Positions 36,145 to 45,688 of a DNA stretch of 64,000 bases are shown here, piece after piece. Position 1 is the first letter of the stretch. Each line of letters starts with the position of its first letter. The DNA comes from Streptomyces sp. WP-1 (GTDB lineage: Bacteria > Actinomycetota > Actinomycetes > Streptomycetales > Streptomycetaceae), in the NCBI RefSeq assembly GCF_030450125.1, contig NZ_CP123923.1:6791001-6855000 (forward strand). Reading direction: 5' to 3'. The translations under genes were made by a program, and so were the position numbers. Under the pieces are notes generated by a model that had not been told where the DNA came from, ran no database searches, and worked only from the letters and a program-made list of their open reading frames with translations.

Positions 36145-37980
36145 GTGGTGCGTTCCAGCTACAGATGGGTTCCGGTGCTCGCGCTCGGACTGGGCGCGGG
36201 AATATTCGGTGCCGCCCCGGCTTCCTCGACGGAGACCGCCCGGCCCACGGCCCCCGCGGCCACCCCGAACGGGCCGAGCCTCGTCGGCGAGGAGAAGTAC
36301 TGGACGGCGGACCGGATGGAGAACGCGGTCCCGGCCGACGGGCCCTCGGCCCCGGCCGCCCCGCGGCACGGCATCGGCGCACAACGGGCCGCCGGCCACG
36401 CCCCGCCGCCGTCCGGCACGCCCGCGCCCGAGCACTTCGCGGGCCACCCGATGGTCGGCACCTTCTTCTTCGACGGCAAGCCGCTCGGCGGCGACACCTA
36501 CTGCACGGGCAGCGTCGTGCACACGGCCGCCAAGGACATCGTGCTGACCGCCGGACACTGCGGCATCGGCCTGAGCAAGGCCACGCACCGCGTCTTCGTC
36601 CCGCAGTACCGCAGCGGCAAGAGCGCCGCCCAGCAGCCGTTCGGCGTGTTCCCGGTGCTCCAGGTCTACACGGACCCCCGCTACACGGCGAACACCAAGT
36701 CGGCGGCCTCCGACCTCGACCTGTCCTTCGCCCAGGTCGACGCCAACAGCGGCGGCGAGGTGGAGGACGCCACGGGCGCCCTCACCTTCACCCCCACGAG
36801 CGGCTACACCCACAAGGTCACCGTCCTCGGCTATCCCGGCTCCGGCGGCGTCAACCCCCAGCATCAGCCGATCCGTTGCCCTGTCACGACCTCCCAGCTG
36901 CCCGGGTTCCGGCAGATGCGGATGACCTGCAAGGGCTTCTACGGCGGTGTCTCCGGCGGCCCTTGGATCGAGGGCTACGACAGCGCCACGGGCAAGGGCG
37001 ACGTCATCGGCAACACCGGCGGATACAACGGCGGCGGCAACGACGCCGACGACGACTGGGTGACGTACGCCCCGGTCTACGGCAAGGACGCCCAGAACCT
37101 CTTCCAACACGCCGCCGCCCACCAGCAGTTGGGCAAGACACCCCCTTACGCCGGGTCGACGGACCCCTGGCTGCCCGGATCGGCGAGCACCTGGAGGAAG
37201 GCCGCGCTGATGGCCTCCGGCGACTTCCGGGGGACCGGCCACAGCGACATGATCGTGGCCTGGACCGACGGCGAGGTCACGCTGTACCCCGGCGACGGAC
37301 ACGGTGGCTACGGCACCGAGCGGCGGCTGATGGCGCCCAACAGCACCTGGAAGAACGCGCAGACCATCACGGCGGGCGACTTCACCGGGACCGACCAGTT
37401 CGACCTGCTGGTCCGCTGGAAGGACGGCGGGGTCACGCTGTACGGCGATGTCGGCGCCAAGGGACTGAACCGGGCCGGCACCCTGATGAGCAAACCCGGC
37501 GGTACCTGGAAGAACGCCGTCCAGATCAGCGCCGGCCGCTTCGCCGCGTCCCCGTACGTCACCGACCTGATCGTCCGCTGGTCCGACGGTGAACTGACCC
37601 TCTACACCGGCGTCGGCGCCGGCACCTTCGGCAAGGAACACCGGCTCAAGGCCCCCAACAGCACCTGGAAGAACGCCACCCTGCTCACCAGCGGCGAGTT
37701 CTCCGGCAACCAGAAGTGGGACCTCATGGTCCGCTGGTCCGACGGCGAACTCGACAACTACCCCGGCACCACCACGTCCGGCCTCGGCGCCGAGCGGCGC
37801 ATCCAGAACCCCAACGGGGTGTGGACCCACGGCGACATCATGACCACCGGCGACTTCACCGGGAACGGCCGGACCGACGACCTCGTCATCCGCTGGTCCG
37901 ACGGCGAGACCACGATGTACACCGACACCCCGGGCAGCGCCCTGGGCACCGAGCACATGCTCGTCGCCCCGACCTCCTGA
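36145..37980 (+). CDS. Secreted trypsin-like serine protease with FG-GAP-like repeats
   Basis: A 611-residue exported protein. A signal peptide (residues 1-30) and a Pro/Ala-rich propeptide lead into a chymotrypsin-fold domain (about 100-325). Its triad is H138 (LTAGHCG), D190 or D192 (ASDLDLSF) and S270 (GGVSGGPW). C119/C139 could form the usual disulfide near the histidine. The C-terminal about 280 residues are five approximately 53-residue repeats of the pattern SGDFxGTGxxDMIVxWxDGExTLYPG...APNSTWKNA, a beta-propeller of the FG-GAP/VCBS kind that often binds polymers or the cell wall. The GTG at 36145 has GGAAAG 7 bases upstream; the longer frame is rejected. Confidence 0.88.
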   Translation: MVRSSYRWVPVLALGLGAGIFGAAPASSTETARPTAPAATPNGPSLVGEEKYWTADRMENAVPADGPSAPAAPRHGIGAQRAAGHAPPPSGTPAPEHFAGHPMVGTFFFDGKPLGGDTYCTGSVVHTAAKDIVLTAGHCGIGLSKATHRVFVPQYRSGKSAAQQPFGVFPVLQVYTDPRYTANTKSAASDLDLSFAQVDANSGGEVEDATGALTFTPTSGYTHKVTVLGYPGSGGVNPQHQPIRCPVTTSQLPGFRQMRMTCKGFYGGVSGGPWIEGYDSATGKGDVIGNTGGYNGGGNDADDDWVTYAPVYGKDAQNLFQHAAAHQQLGKTPPYAGSTDPWLPGSASTWRKAALMASGDFRGTGHSDMIVAWTDGEVTLYPGDGHGGYGTERRLMAPNSTWKNAQTITAGDFTGTDQFDLLVRWKDGGVTLYGDVGAKGLNRAGTLMSKPGGTWKNAVQISAGRFAASPYVTDLIVRWSDGELTLYTGVGAGTFGKEHRLKAPNSTWKNATLLTSGEFSGNQKWDLMVRWSDGELDNYPGTTTSGLGAERRIQNPNGVWTHGDIMTTGDFTGNGRTDDLVIRWSDGETTMYTDTPGSALGTEHMLVAPTS

Positions 37981-38086
37981 GCGAACGGGGCGGACCACCG
38001 CCCAGCCCTGCCGCCGCCACCCAGGACCGCCGTCGGCCATGCGCGTCGTACGAAGGCACCCTGGGGCGGGCGGCGCGGTGGTACCA

Positions 38087-38284
38087 CTACGCGGCGCCCT
38101 GTGACGCGGACAGCCAGGCGCGGTAGCGGCGCAGGGGCCGCCGCTGCGTGCGCTGCTCGGAGATGAGGGCGACGGCCGGGTGGGTGCGGGGCGTGGGGCG
38201 GCTTCCGCGCGCGATGCGGCACATCTGGTGGCGGACCTGTGCCATGCCGGCGGCCGACGCGAGCGCCCTGTCGGACCAGGTCAC
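38087..38284 (-). CDS. Small hypothetical protein
   Basis: 65 codons, basic, with a plausible amphipathic start (VTWSDRALASAAGMAQVRHQM) and an Arg-rich C-terminus (TQRRPLRRYRAWLSA). No clear ribosome-binding site precedes the GTG and the family is not recognised. It is listed because codon usage looks coding and it fills an otherwise empty 470-bp gap. It may be spurious. Confidence 0.3.
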   Translation of the reverse strand: MTWSDRALASAAGMAQVRHQMCRIARGSRPTPRTHPAVALISEQRTQRRPLRRYRAWLSASQGAA

Positions 38285-38360
38285 CGGCCGCAGCTGCGCG
38301 TCGGCCCCGCGGCGGGTGGCGGGCCGCGCCTCGGGCGGGAACCGGAGGGGCGGGAACCGG

Positions 38361-38416
38361 AGGGGCGGGGACCGGAACCGGAGCGCCTGAGCGTCCCGGT
38401 GCCGGTCCCCGCCCCT
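38361..38416 (-). terminator. Long hairpin terminator of the C39 peptidase operon
   Basis: GGGGCGGGGACCGG (38362-38375) pairs perfectly with CCGGTCCCCGCCCC (38402-38415). The stem extends with one mismatch to about 19 bp plus an A-T pair, and the loop is 16 bases. It starts 34 bp past the operon stop. Upstream copies of GGGCGGGAACCGGAG (from about 38333) show that the left arm lies in a short tandem-repeat run. Confidence 0.7.
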
Positions 38417-38449
38417 GACCGGATCCCGGTCCGGACCGTCAGCCCTCGG

Positions 38450-39280
38450 TCACACCGCGACGCGGCGCGCGCGCCGGGTGCGGCGGAGGCGGAGGCCGAT
38501 CGCGAGCACGGCCGCGGCAGCCGTGGCGGCCCCCGCCGCGGCGAAGGCCGTCGACGTGGTGGCGGTGGCCGCGTGGGCCGAGGAGGCGGACGGGGGCGCG
38601 GGGGTGCCGTCGTAACCGCCGCCCTTGCCCGCGCGGTCGTAGGCGGAGCCGGGCAGCTTGTCGCCGTACTTCTTGTGGACCAGGCGCTGATATGCGGCGA
38701 GGGAGACACCGCCCTTGCCCACGGCGCGGCGCGCGTCGGGGTCGAGCGGCAGCACGCGGCCGTCGCGCACCACGTACCAGGCGTCGATCTGCGGTTCCTG
38801 GAAGACGGTGCCACGGCCGTGCGCCTTGCCGACGTAGTCGGTCTCGTCACCGCCGGTCGCGATGTTGACGACCTTCCAGCCCTGCGTCGTCCGTACGGTC
38901 CACAGGGAGGCGACCTGGCCGTCGGCGGAGACCGCCTTGCTCGCGACGAACCGCGGGGCGGCGACGGGAGCGCCCGGGGTGCCGGCGACGAACCCGGGGG
39001 TGAGGGAGTAGACGGTCACCGAGGGCCCGGCCAGGCGCGGGCGGGCCGCGTCCGCCTTGAGGGCGCCGCTGCGGGCGAAGAAGCGCGAGAGCGTGTGGAG
39101 GGTGGCGGGGCTGGACGCCGCCTCGCGCGCCTGGGCGGTGGCCGCGGTGGTGAAGGGCGCGGGGAAGGCGGCCGGGCCGGAGGCCGCGTGGGCGGCGGCG
39201 GGGGCGAGTGCGCCGAGGGCCGTGGCGGCGAGCAGTGCGGCGGCGGCCGTCCTCGTGCGGGTCGAGGTCATGGGGGTCAC
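38450..39280 (-). CDS. Exported, membrane-anchored partner of the C39 peptidase
   Basis: A 276-residue surface protein. A signal peptide (AAAALLAATALGALAPAAAHA) precedes a beta-rich domain (SVTVYSLTPGFVAG, VASLWTVRTTQGWKVVNIATG, IDAWYVVRDGRVLPLDPDA). A Ser/Ala/Thr linker, a C-terminal helix and the RLRRTRRARR tail act as an anchor. The GTG at 39280 overlaps the stop of the peptidase gene (GTGA), which implies coupled synthesis. It could be an inhibitor, substrate or localisation factor of the protease. The evidence for any of these is only the coupling. Confidence 0.8.
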   Translation of the reverse strand: MTPMTSTRTRTAAAALLAATALGALAPAAAHAASGPAAFPAPFTTAATAQAREAASSPATLHTLSRFFARSGALKADAARPRLAGPSVTVYSLTPGFVAGTPGAPVAAPRFVASKAVSADGQVASLWTVRTTQGWKVVNIATGGDETDYVGKAHGRGTVFQEPQIDAWYVVRDGRVLPLDPDARRAVGKGGVSLAAYQRLVHKKYGDKLPGSAYDRAGKGGGYDGTPAPPSASSAHAATATTSTAFAAAGAATAAAAVLAIGLRLRRTRRARRVAV

Positions 39281-39915
39281 GCTCCGATCCCGTAGAGCGA
39301 ATGCGTCCACGTGAACGAGTTGTTGTCCGCGTAGTAGTCGTAATCCGCCCAGTTGTAGCGGGAGTTGGAGGGCCAGGGATCGCCCCAGTAGACCAGTCCG
39401 CTGGAGGCGTCGTAGCCGTAGAGCACATGCATGTGCCCGCCCCCGGAGCTCCACTCGATGCGTGTCTCGACGGGGCGGCCGGCGTCGATCTCCTTCTGCA
39501 CGGTGGCGTAGCGCAGATAACCCCGCACGTACGTACCGGGGTTGATGCCCATCCAGTCGAGGGCGTTCTGCACATTGTTCAGCGCGGCCTGCCAGTTGCC
39601 GCAGACGCTGCCCTGGGGGCGGCCGAACGCGGCGTCGCAGAACTGGTTCTGGTTGTAGTCGCGCCCGAACCACGAGGCGATGGTGTTGCCGCTCGCCGCC
39701 CAGCACCAATTGCTGTTCTGCTGCGCCTGCATGGTGATGTTCAGACGCTTCGCGGCGGCGGCCGTGGGACGGGCGGCGGCCCGAGGAGCCGCCTGCTGAA
39801 CGGAGTCGGGCACGGCGTGCGCGGTGGCCGCCGGCAGGAGTACGGGCGTCAGGAAGGCGACGGCCGTGAAGGCCCATGACGCCAGCCGTATACGGCCCCG
39901 GTCGGAGTTGGACAT
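39277..39915 (-). CDS. Exported papain-like (C39/AvrRpt2-type) cysteine protease
   Basis: A 212-residue secreted cysteine peptidase. After a signal peptide (residues 1-34) and short spacer the catalytic core has Q66 and C71 (AQQNSNWCWAAS), H161 or H163 (GGGHMHVLYGYD) and D179 (WGDPW), the layout of the papain-like C39_2 family. A second cysteine pair (C93, C105) may form a disulfide. The ATG has GGGAG 7 bases upstream. The downstream exported protein is translationally coupled to it. The target is unknown. Confidence 0.88.
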   Translation of the reverse strand: MSNSDRGRIRLASWAFTAVAFLTPVLLPAATAHAVPDSVQQAAPRAAARPTAAAAKRLNITMQAQQNSNWCWAASGNTIASWFGRDYNQNQFCDAAFGRPQGSVCGNWQAALNNVQNALDWMGINPGTYVRGYLRYATVQKEIDAGRPVETRIEWSSGGGHMHVLYGYDASSGLVYWGDPWPSNSRYNWADYDYYADNNSFTWTHSLYGIGA

Positions 39916-40166
39916 GGCGGTGCTCCCGGTCGAGGTGGGGGAGGGGCGGTGCGCGTCCGGACGCTGCGACAGCAGCTTTGATCACCTGCCGGGCCCCGGT
40001 CAACGCCCTCCGCCGCGGCCCGGCCGTGAAGTAAACTCCGCGCGTACGGTTGTGAACGCCCCCGCGGTTTCGGCAGGTGGCGGCCCGCAGGCAACACCCC
40101 GTGCCGGTAGGGGGAAGTGAACGTTCACCGCGAGACGGTCACGGGGCGGGAGAGGGAAGAGCCCCG

Positions 40167-41162
40167 ATGACAGCACGCGGCGCCGATCGCCATGTCACCC
40201 CCCGCTCCGGTGAGCCGGCCCTCGGCCCGGCCCGCCGCCCCGCCCCGCGCTCCACCCCCGAGTCCGAGCTTGCCGAGGCCCTGCGCACCGGCCCGTTCGC
40301 CGTCGCGCTCCGGGCCGCGCTCGCCGCGCGCGGCCTGGCCCTGCACCGGGTGCAGCACCGGCTCGCCCAGCGGGGCATCCGGGTCGGGGTGACCAGCCTC
40401 AGCTACTGGCAGCGCGGATTACGGCGGCCCGACCGGCCCGAGTCGCTGCGCGCCGTCACCGTGCTCGAAGAGGTCCTGGAGCTGCCCCCCCACGCGCTCA
40501 CCCGCCTGATAGGCCCGCCGGCCAACGGCGACCGCCCCCCGGCCCGCCCGTACCGCGCCCTCATCGAATCCGCCGCCGCCCTCGAATCGCTGCTGGCGAG
40601 CCTCGCCGCACCGCAGGACGGCGGGCTGCACACCGTCATCCACTACGAACACGTGCACATCGGCGCGAGCCGGGAACTGCTCGCGCGGGACTCGCACCAT
40701 GTCGTACGGGCCCACCGCGACGGCGTCGACCGCTATCTCGCCATCCACCTCGGCGACCCGGGCTGCGACACGGAGCGGGTCCGGGTGCGCGGCCTCGGCA
40801 ACTGCCGGGTCGGGCGGACCCGGCGCGACGACGCCTCGGGGATGGTCGTCGTCGAGCTGCTCTTCGACGCACGGCTGAGAACCGGCGAGACGGCCGTCCT
40901 CGGGTACCGCTTCGAGGACGGAACCGGCGCGCCCAGCGAGGAGTACGTGCGCGGCTTCACCTACGGCGGCGGCCAGTACACCCTGCAGATCGGCTTCGAC
41001 CGCGCCGCCCTCCCCGTCCACTGCCGCCGCTTCACCCGCCCCTCGGCGACCGCCCCCCGCACGTCGCTCACCGACCTGACCCTCAACGCCCACGGCTCGG
41101 TCCACCTCGTGGAACAGGAGATACGCCCCGGCGTGCTCGGCATCGCCTGGGAGTGGGACTAG
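40167..41162 (+). CDS. Putative XRE-like DNA-binding protein with unknown C-terminal domain
   Basis: A 331-residue protein. Residues 40-105 form a helical DNA-binding-type domain (FAVALRAALAARGLALHRVQ, then GVTSLSYWQRGLRRPDRPES, VLEEVLELPPHAL) like XRE regulators that read a target cell-type signal. The C-terminal about 190 residues are beta-rich (HTVIHYEHVHIGASRELL, MVVVELLFDARLRTGETAVL, EEYVRGFTYGGGQYTLQI) and are not recognised. The ATG is preceded by AGAGGGAAG. It stands alone, divergent from the peptidase operon. Confidence 0.8.
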   Translation: MTARGADRHVTPRSGEPALGPARRPAPRSTPESELAEALRTGPFAVALRAALAARGLALHRVQHRLAQRGIRVGVTSLSYWQRGLRRPDRPESLRAVTVLEEVLELPPHALTRLIGPPANGDRPPARPYRALIESAAALESLLASLAAPQDGGLHTVIHYEHVHIGASRELLARDSHHVVRAHRDGVDRYLAIHLGDPGCDTERVRVRGLGNCRVGRTRRDDASGMVVVELLFDARLRTGETAVLGYRFEDGTGAPSEEYVRGFTYGGGQYTLQIGFDRAALPVHCRRFTRPSATAPRTSLTDLTLNAHGSVHLVEQEIRPGVLGIAWEWD

Positions 41163-41244
41163 GGTCTGTCGGACCTTCGGCGTCTGTTAGGCCGGATGCC
41201 GTCTGCGGATGCACGCCCCGGTCGTGCGCCGCAGCATCCTGATC

Positions 41245-42030
41245 ATGCGGATATCTACTGTCGTACGGACCCGTCCTGTGCCGGCGCGACGCCGAGGAAC
41301 CCGTCGTGTCATACCCGTGGCCCTCGCCTGCGGTGTGCTGCTGGCCGGCACCGCGGCGTGCGCCGGAGAGGGCGGCCACTGGAGCCACGCCGGAGCGCCG
41401 GGCCGCAACGACCCGGTGGCGTCCGGTTCCCTCAACCCCGAAGCGGCGCCCCGCCTTCCGGGCGTCGGAAGTCGCATGTCGAAGCGTGTCCCGGCCGGCA
41501 GCCGCCAGGCGGTGGTCGTCTACGGCGACGACCACGACTCCGCCGAGAGCACCGTCGTGCTCTACGAGAGGCAGGGCACCGCCTGGAAACTCAGGGGTAC
41601 CTGGCCCGCGCACAACGGCAGGGAGGGCTGGACCACCGACCACCACCTGGACGACGAGCGCAGCCCCATCGGCGCGTTCTCCCTGACGGACGCGGGAGGT
41701 TCGCTCCAGGACCCCGGCAGCCGCCTGCCCTACTGGTACGACGACAACGCCTACGCGGCCATGACGGAGGAGGGCGACGAACACGCCCACGACTTCGACT
41801 ACGTCATCGCCATCGACTACAACCGGCTCAAGGGCGTCGCGCCGTTCGACTGGAGCCGCCCCGAGGGAGTGGAGAAGGGCGGCGGCATATGGCTGCACCT
41901 GGACCACGGTGACGGCACGTCCGCCTGTGTCACCGTTCCCGAGTCCGGGATGAAGACCCTGCTGCGCACCCTGAATCCCCGCCTGCACCCCGTCGTGGTG
42001 ATGGGGGACCGGGATCACCTGAGCGCCTGA
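41245..42030 (+). CDS. Exported L,D-transpeptidase (YkuD)-like protein
   Basis: A 261-residue exported protein related to YkuD-type L,D-transpeptidases. The catalytic region reads GGGIWLHLDHGDGTSACVTV, with the His and the Cys in SACV placed as in the HGx..SxGC motif. TTDHHLDDERSPIGAFSLTD upstream matches the family's substrate loop. The N-terminus has a signal segment (VIPVALACGVLLAGTAACAG) whose cysteine may be lipidated, though the lipobox is imperfect. The ATG at 41245 is chosen just ahead of the basic signal; an upstream ATG at 41209 is possible. A role in cell-wall cross-linking or remodelling is inferred. Confidence 0.75.
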   Translation: MRISTVVRTRPVPARRRGTRRVIPVALACGVLLAGTAACAGEGGHWSHAGAPGRNDPVASGSLNPEAAPRLPGVGSRMSKRVPAGSRQAVVVYGDDHDSAESTVVLYERQGTAWKLRGTWPAHNGREGWTTDHHLDDERSPIGAFSLTDAGGSLQDPGSRLPYWYDDNAYAAMTEEGDEHAHDFDYVIAIDYNRLKGVAPFDWSRPEGVEKGGGIWLHLDHGDGTSACVTVPESGMKTLLRTLNPRLHPVVVMGDRDHLSA

Positions 42031-42100
42031 CGCCGAGTCAGGGGAGCGCGAGGCCCTGGGCGCCCGTCCGGCTGACCGCCGAGCCGACCGGCCGCGGCGG

Positions 42101-42691
42101 TCAGCCGGACGGGCGTCGGCGGGTGCGCAGCGCCAGCACCAGGCAGACCGCGGTCGCGGCGACGGCGAGTGAGGCGAGCAGACGCGCCCACACGGTGCCC
42201 GCGACCGGAGCCTGCGCGGCGAGCAGCACCACCGCGGTCGCGGCGGCCGCGGTCAGCGCGGGCGTCGCCCGGGGCCGGCCGGGCGGGGCGGTGACACCGA
42301 CCGTCCACGCGTCGGTGACCAGCAGATAGGCGATCAGCAGGGCGGCGACGCAGACGACCAGCCAGACCGCGGGGCCGGTGGCCGCCGCGACCGCGATCGT
42401 CACGGCCGGCAGCACGGTCGTCCTGCGGCGGGCCGCGACGGCGCGCCAGCGCATGGAGGTCAGGACGGGGCGCGCGTCGACCATCGGAGCGGCCCACCAC
42501 GCGGCCCCCGCCGCCCCCAGGACCAGCGCCACGACCAGCCATGACGCGTGCAGGACGGCCGGCGGATCGCAGGCGGCGACGACAAGGGCCGTGCCGAGCA
42601 GGCGGTCGGTGATCCGGGAGGTGAGACGCGCCATGGGCAGGGCGGCGCGGCGGGTGGCGCGGGTGGCGCGGGTGGGGGCGGTGGTGGTCAT
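42101..42691 (-). CDS. Membrane protein of the MoxR/DUF58 operon
   Basis: A 196-residue integral membrane protein with about five predicted helices (LLGTALVVAACD, ASWLVVALVLGAAGAAWW, TIAVAAATGPAVWLVVCVAALLIAYLLV, ATAVVLLAAQAPVAGTVWA, LLASLAVAATAVCLVLAL). The ATG overlaps the stop of the DUF58 gene (ATGA). No family is recognised, but a small membrane protein at this operon position is common in Streptomyces MoxR clusters. It is the last gene of the operon. Confidence 0.8.
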   Translation of the reverse strand: MTTTAPTRATRATRRAALPMARLTSRITDRLLGTALVVAACDPPAVLHASWLVVALVLGAAGAAWWAAPMVDARPVLTSMRWRAVAARRRTTVLPAVTIAVAAATGPAVWLVVCVAALLIAYLLVTDAWTVGVTAPPGRPRATPALTAAAATAVVLLAAQAPVAGTVWARLLASLAVAATAVCLVLALRTRRRPSG

Positions 42692-44030
42692 CGGGTCCCC
42701 CCGTGGATGCGGGTGCGCAGCAGCGGCGCGAGGGCCAGATCGAGGCTCTCGCCGGGCCGGTGGGCGACGACCGCGATGCCGCGTTCCACCAGCGCGAACC
42801 GCATCGCGTCGCGGTCGGCCCGCCACAGCCGCAGCGCGAGCTCGCCCTCGGTGTCGCCGGGTTCCGGGGCCGGTTCGCCGGTCGGGATCTCGACCACGAC
42901 CATCGGGTTGGTTCGGCCGCGCACCTGGTGCAGGACGTCGAGGATCCGCTGGTCGGTCAGCGGCGTGATGACGTACACCAGCGCTCCGCGCGGCAACGCG
43001 GGCGGCGGGAGCAGACCGATCCCCTCCGTGCGGTACGCGGCGTCCTTGCGGACGTCCAGCACACTCTCCACGATGCGGTAGAAGTGCCCCTGGCCGCCGC
43101 CCGGTTGCAGCCAGCGGGTCGCGCCGCCGACCGATACGACGCCGACCCGGTCGTGGGCGCCCAGATAGGCGCGGACCAGCCCGGCGGCGGCCCGGAAGGT
43201 CTCGTCGAGCGAGGACGCGCCGGTCACCGGGTCGACCACGTCGGCGAGCACGTCCAGCAGCACCACGGTGTCGGCGGTGCGCTCCGCCGCGAACTGGTGG
43301 ACCTGCAAGGTGCCGCGCCGGGTGGTGGCCGGCCAGTGGATCCGCCGCTGCCGCTCGCCGCGCGCATACGGGTGTACGCCGGTGACCTCGATGCCCTCGC
43401 CGCGCTGCGCGGCGGTGTGCTCACCGAGCCGCTGCGGCAGCCGGACCGGGATGGGCGTCAGAGAGGCGTGCCCGGGCAGCGGGAAGACGGCGACCTCGCC
43501 GAGTCCGACCCGGACGGTGCGCCGGGCCAGCCCACCGCGGTCGTAGACATCGACATCGACCGTGCCGAGCGTCCAGCGGCCCCAGCGCCGCGCGGTCAGC
43601 ACGAGATCGATGTGGCGCGGGCCGACCGCCAGACGGTCGAGCCGTACCCCGTGGCCGAGGGTGACGCCGGGGTCGAGGCGGCCGGTCTCGCCGTCGCAGG
43701 CCACCGCGATCCGCACCGTCACCCGCTCTCCCTCGAAGCACCGCCGCGGCGCCACCTCGGCCTCGGCGGTCACCGTGTCCGGGCGCGGCCCGCTCGGCAG
43801 GGCGAGGACGAGCAGCACCAGGGGCGCGGCCGCGAGCGCGAGCACCCACGGGCGCCCGGTGACCAGCGCGGCGACCAGCGCGACGACGGCCAACGTGCCG
43901 AACCGCAGCGCGCGTTCACCGGCACGCCAGCCGGGCGGGGGCGGTGGCGGGGGCTCGGCGGTCATGTCCGGGCGGCCGTCCAGGGCCCGCTGGACGGCGG
44001 CGGCCCCCCTGCCGTTGTCCTCCGGCTCCG

Positions 44031-44034
<4 letters not shown>
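42688..44034 (-). CDS. DUF58 protein (vWA-like, MoxR partner)
   Basis: A 448-residue membrane-anchored DUF58 protein. Two N-terminal helices (about 45-80) are followed by a beta-rich region and the DUF58 core GVHPYARGERQRRIHWPATTRRGTLQVHQF. A vWA-type segment follows (TVVLLDVLADVVDPVTGASS, with a DxLxD rather than the full DxSxS metal motif). Such proteins act with MoxR ATPases as a chaperone-like pair in metal or protein-complex assembly. The ATG at 44034 overlaps the MoxR stop (ATGA). Confidence 0.87.
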
Positions 44035-45038
<1,004 letters not shown>

Positions 45039-45050
45039 GGTCGGATCCTC

Positions 45051-45105
45051 ACGGGACGGGACGGGACGGGACGGGAACGGGGACAGGGACAGGGACAGGG
45101 ACGAG
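45051..45105. repeat. GGGAC/GGGACA microsatellite before moxR
   Basis: About four pentamers (GGGAC) followed by about four hexamers (GGGACA), within the 113-bp spacer between the upstream operon gene and moxR, ending 12 bp before the moxR start. It could vary in length and so alter the spacing of the leader. Confidence 0.75.
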
Positions 45106-45151
45106 GCGGGAGAGGGCGCGCGGGGCGCGGGGTCGGCCGCGGCGCCACGGG

Positions 45152-45688
45152 TCACAGGGCTTCCAGACGGTCCAGCAGGGAGCGCAGGACGGGCTCGGGG
45201 AGCGTGGGCTGCGGAGCGCTCGCCCCGGGGTCGATCCACGGCCACAGCTCGGCGCCGACCAGCGCCCGGGCCCGCTGCGGGTTCCGGTGCATCAGCACGC
45301 CGTGCCGCTCGGCCAGCCGGGCGGCAAACAGCCGCTGCAACTGCGGCCTCATGACGGTGCGCAGATGAACCTCGCTGTCGTCCGCGAGGGTCTTGGCCAC
45401 GATGCGCCGCCACCCGCCGAGCGCCGGGGCGTGGCTGCCGAGCAGGCGTACCCGCTTGCGGTGGTCGCTGTCCTGGGCGCCGCCGCCCGCGGCATGGCGC
45501 ACCAGGACCAGCGCCGCCGCGACGATGAGGGCGAAGCCGGTGACGGCCGCCGCGGCGCCGTCGGCCAGGGCGAGCAGCACCTCGGCCGCGACCGCGACGC
45601 CGCTCAGGACGACGAGCGAGTGCCGCATTGACCCGGGCCTCCCGGCCATGGAGCCGACGAAGGCCCGTATCCGCGCGGGCACCTTCAC
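45152..45688 (-). CDS. Membrane protein of the MoxR operon
   Basis: A 178-residue protein with two membrane helices at about residues 22-65 (MRHSLVVLSGVAVAAEVLLAL, VTGFALIVAAALVLV). A soluble C-terminal domain follows (LAERHGVLMHRNPQRARALV, GAELWPWIDPG). The GTG overlaps the stop of the DUF4129 gene (GTGA). The family is not recognised; similar proteins occupy this operon place in other Streptomyces as far as I recall. It probably assists the MoxR/DUF58 complex. Confidence 0.78.
   Translation of the reverse strand: MKVPARIRAFVGSMAGRPGSMRHSLVVLSGVAVAAEVLLALADGAAAAVTGFALIVAAALVLVRHAAGGGAQDSDHRKRVRLLGSHAPALGGWRRIVAKTLADDSEVHLRTVMRPQLQRLFAARLAERHGVLMHRNPQRARALVGAELWPWIDPGASAPQPTLPEPVLRSLLDRLEAL

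Noticed and set aside
38087..38284. Whether the 65-codon frame is a firm gene
   Set aside because: Kept only as low confidence: no ribosome-binding site and no recognised family.
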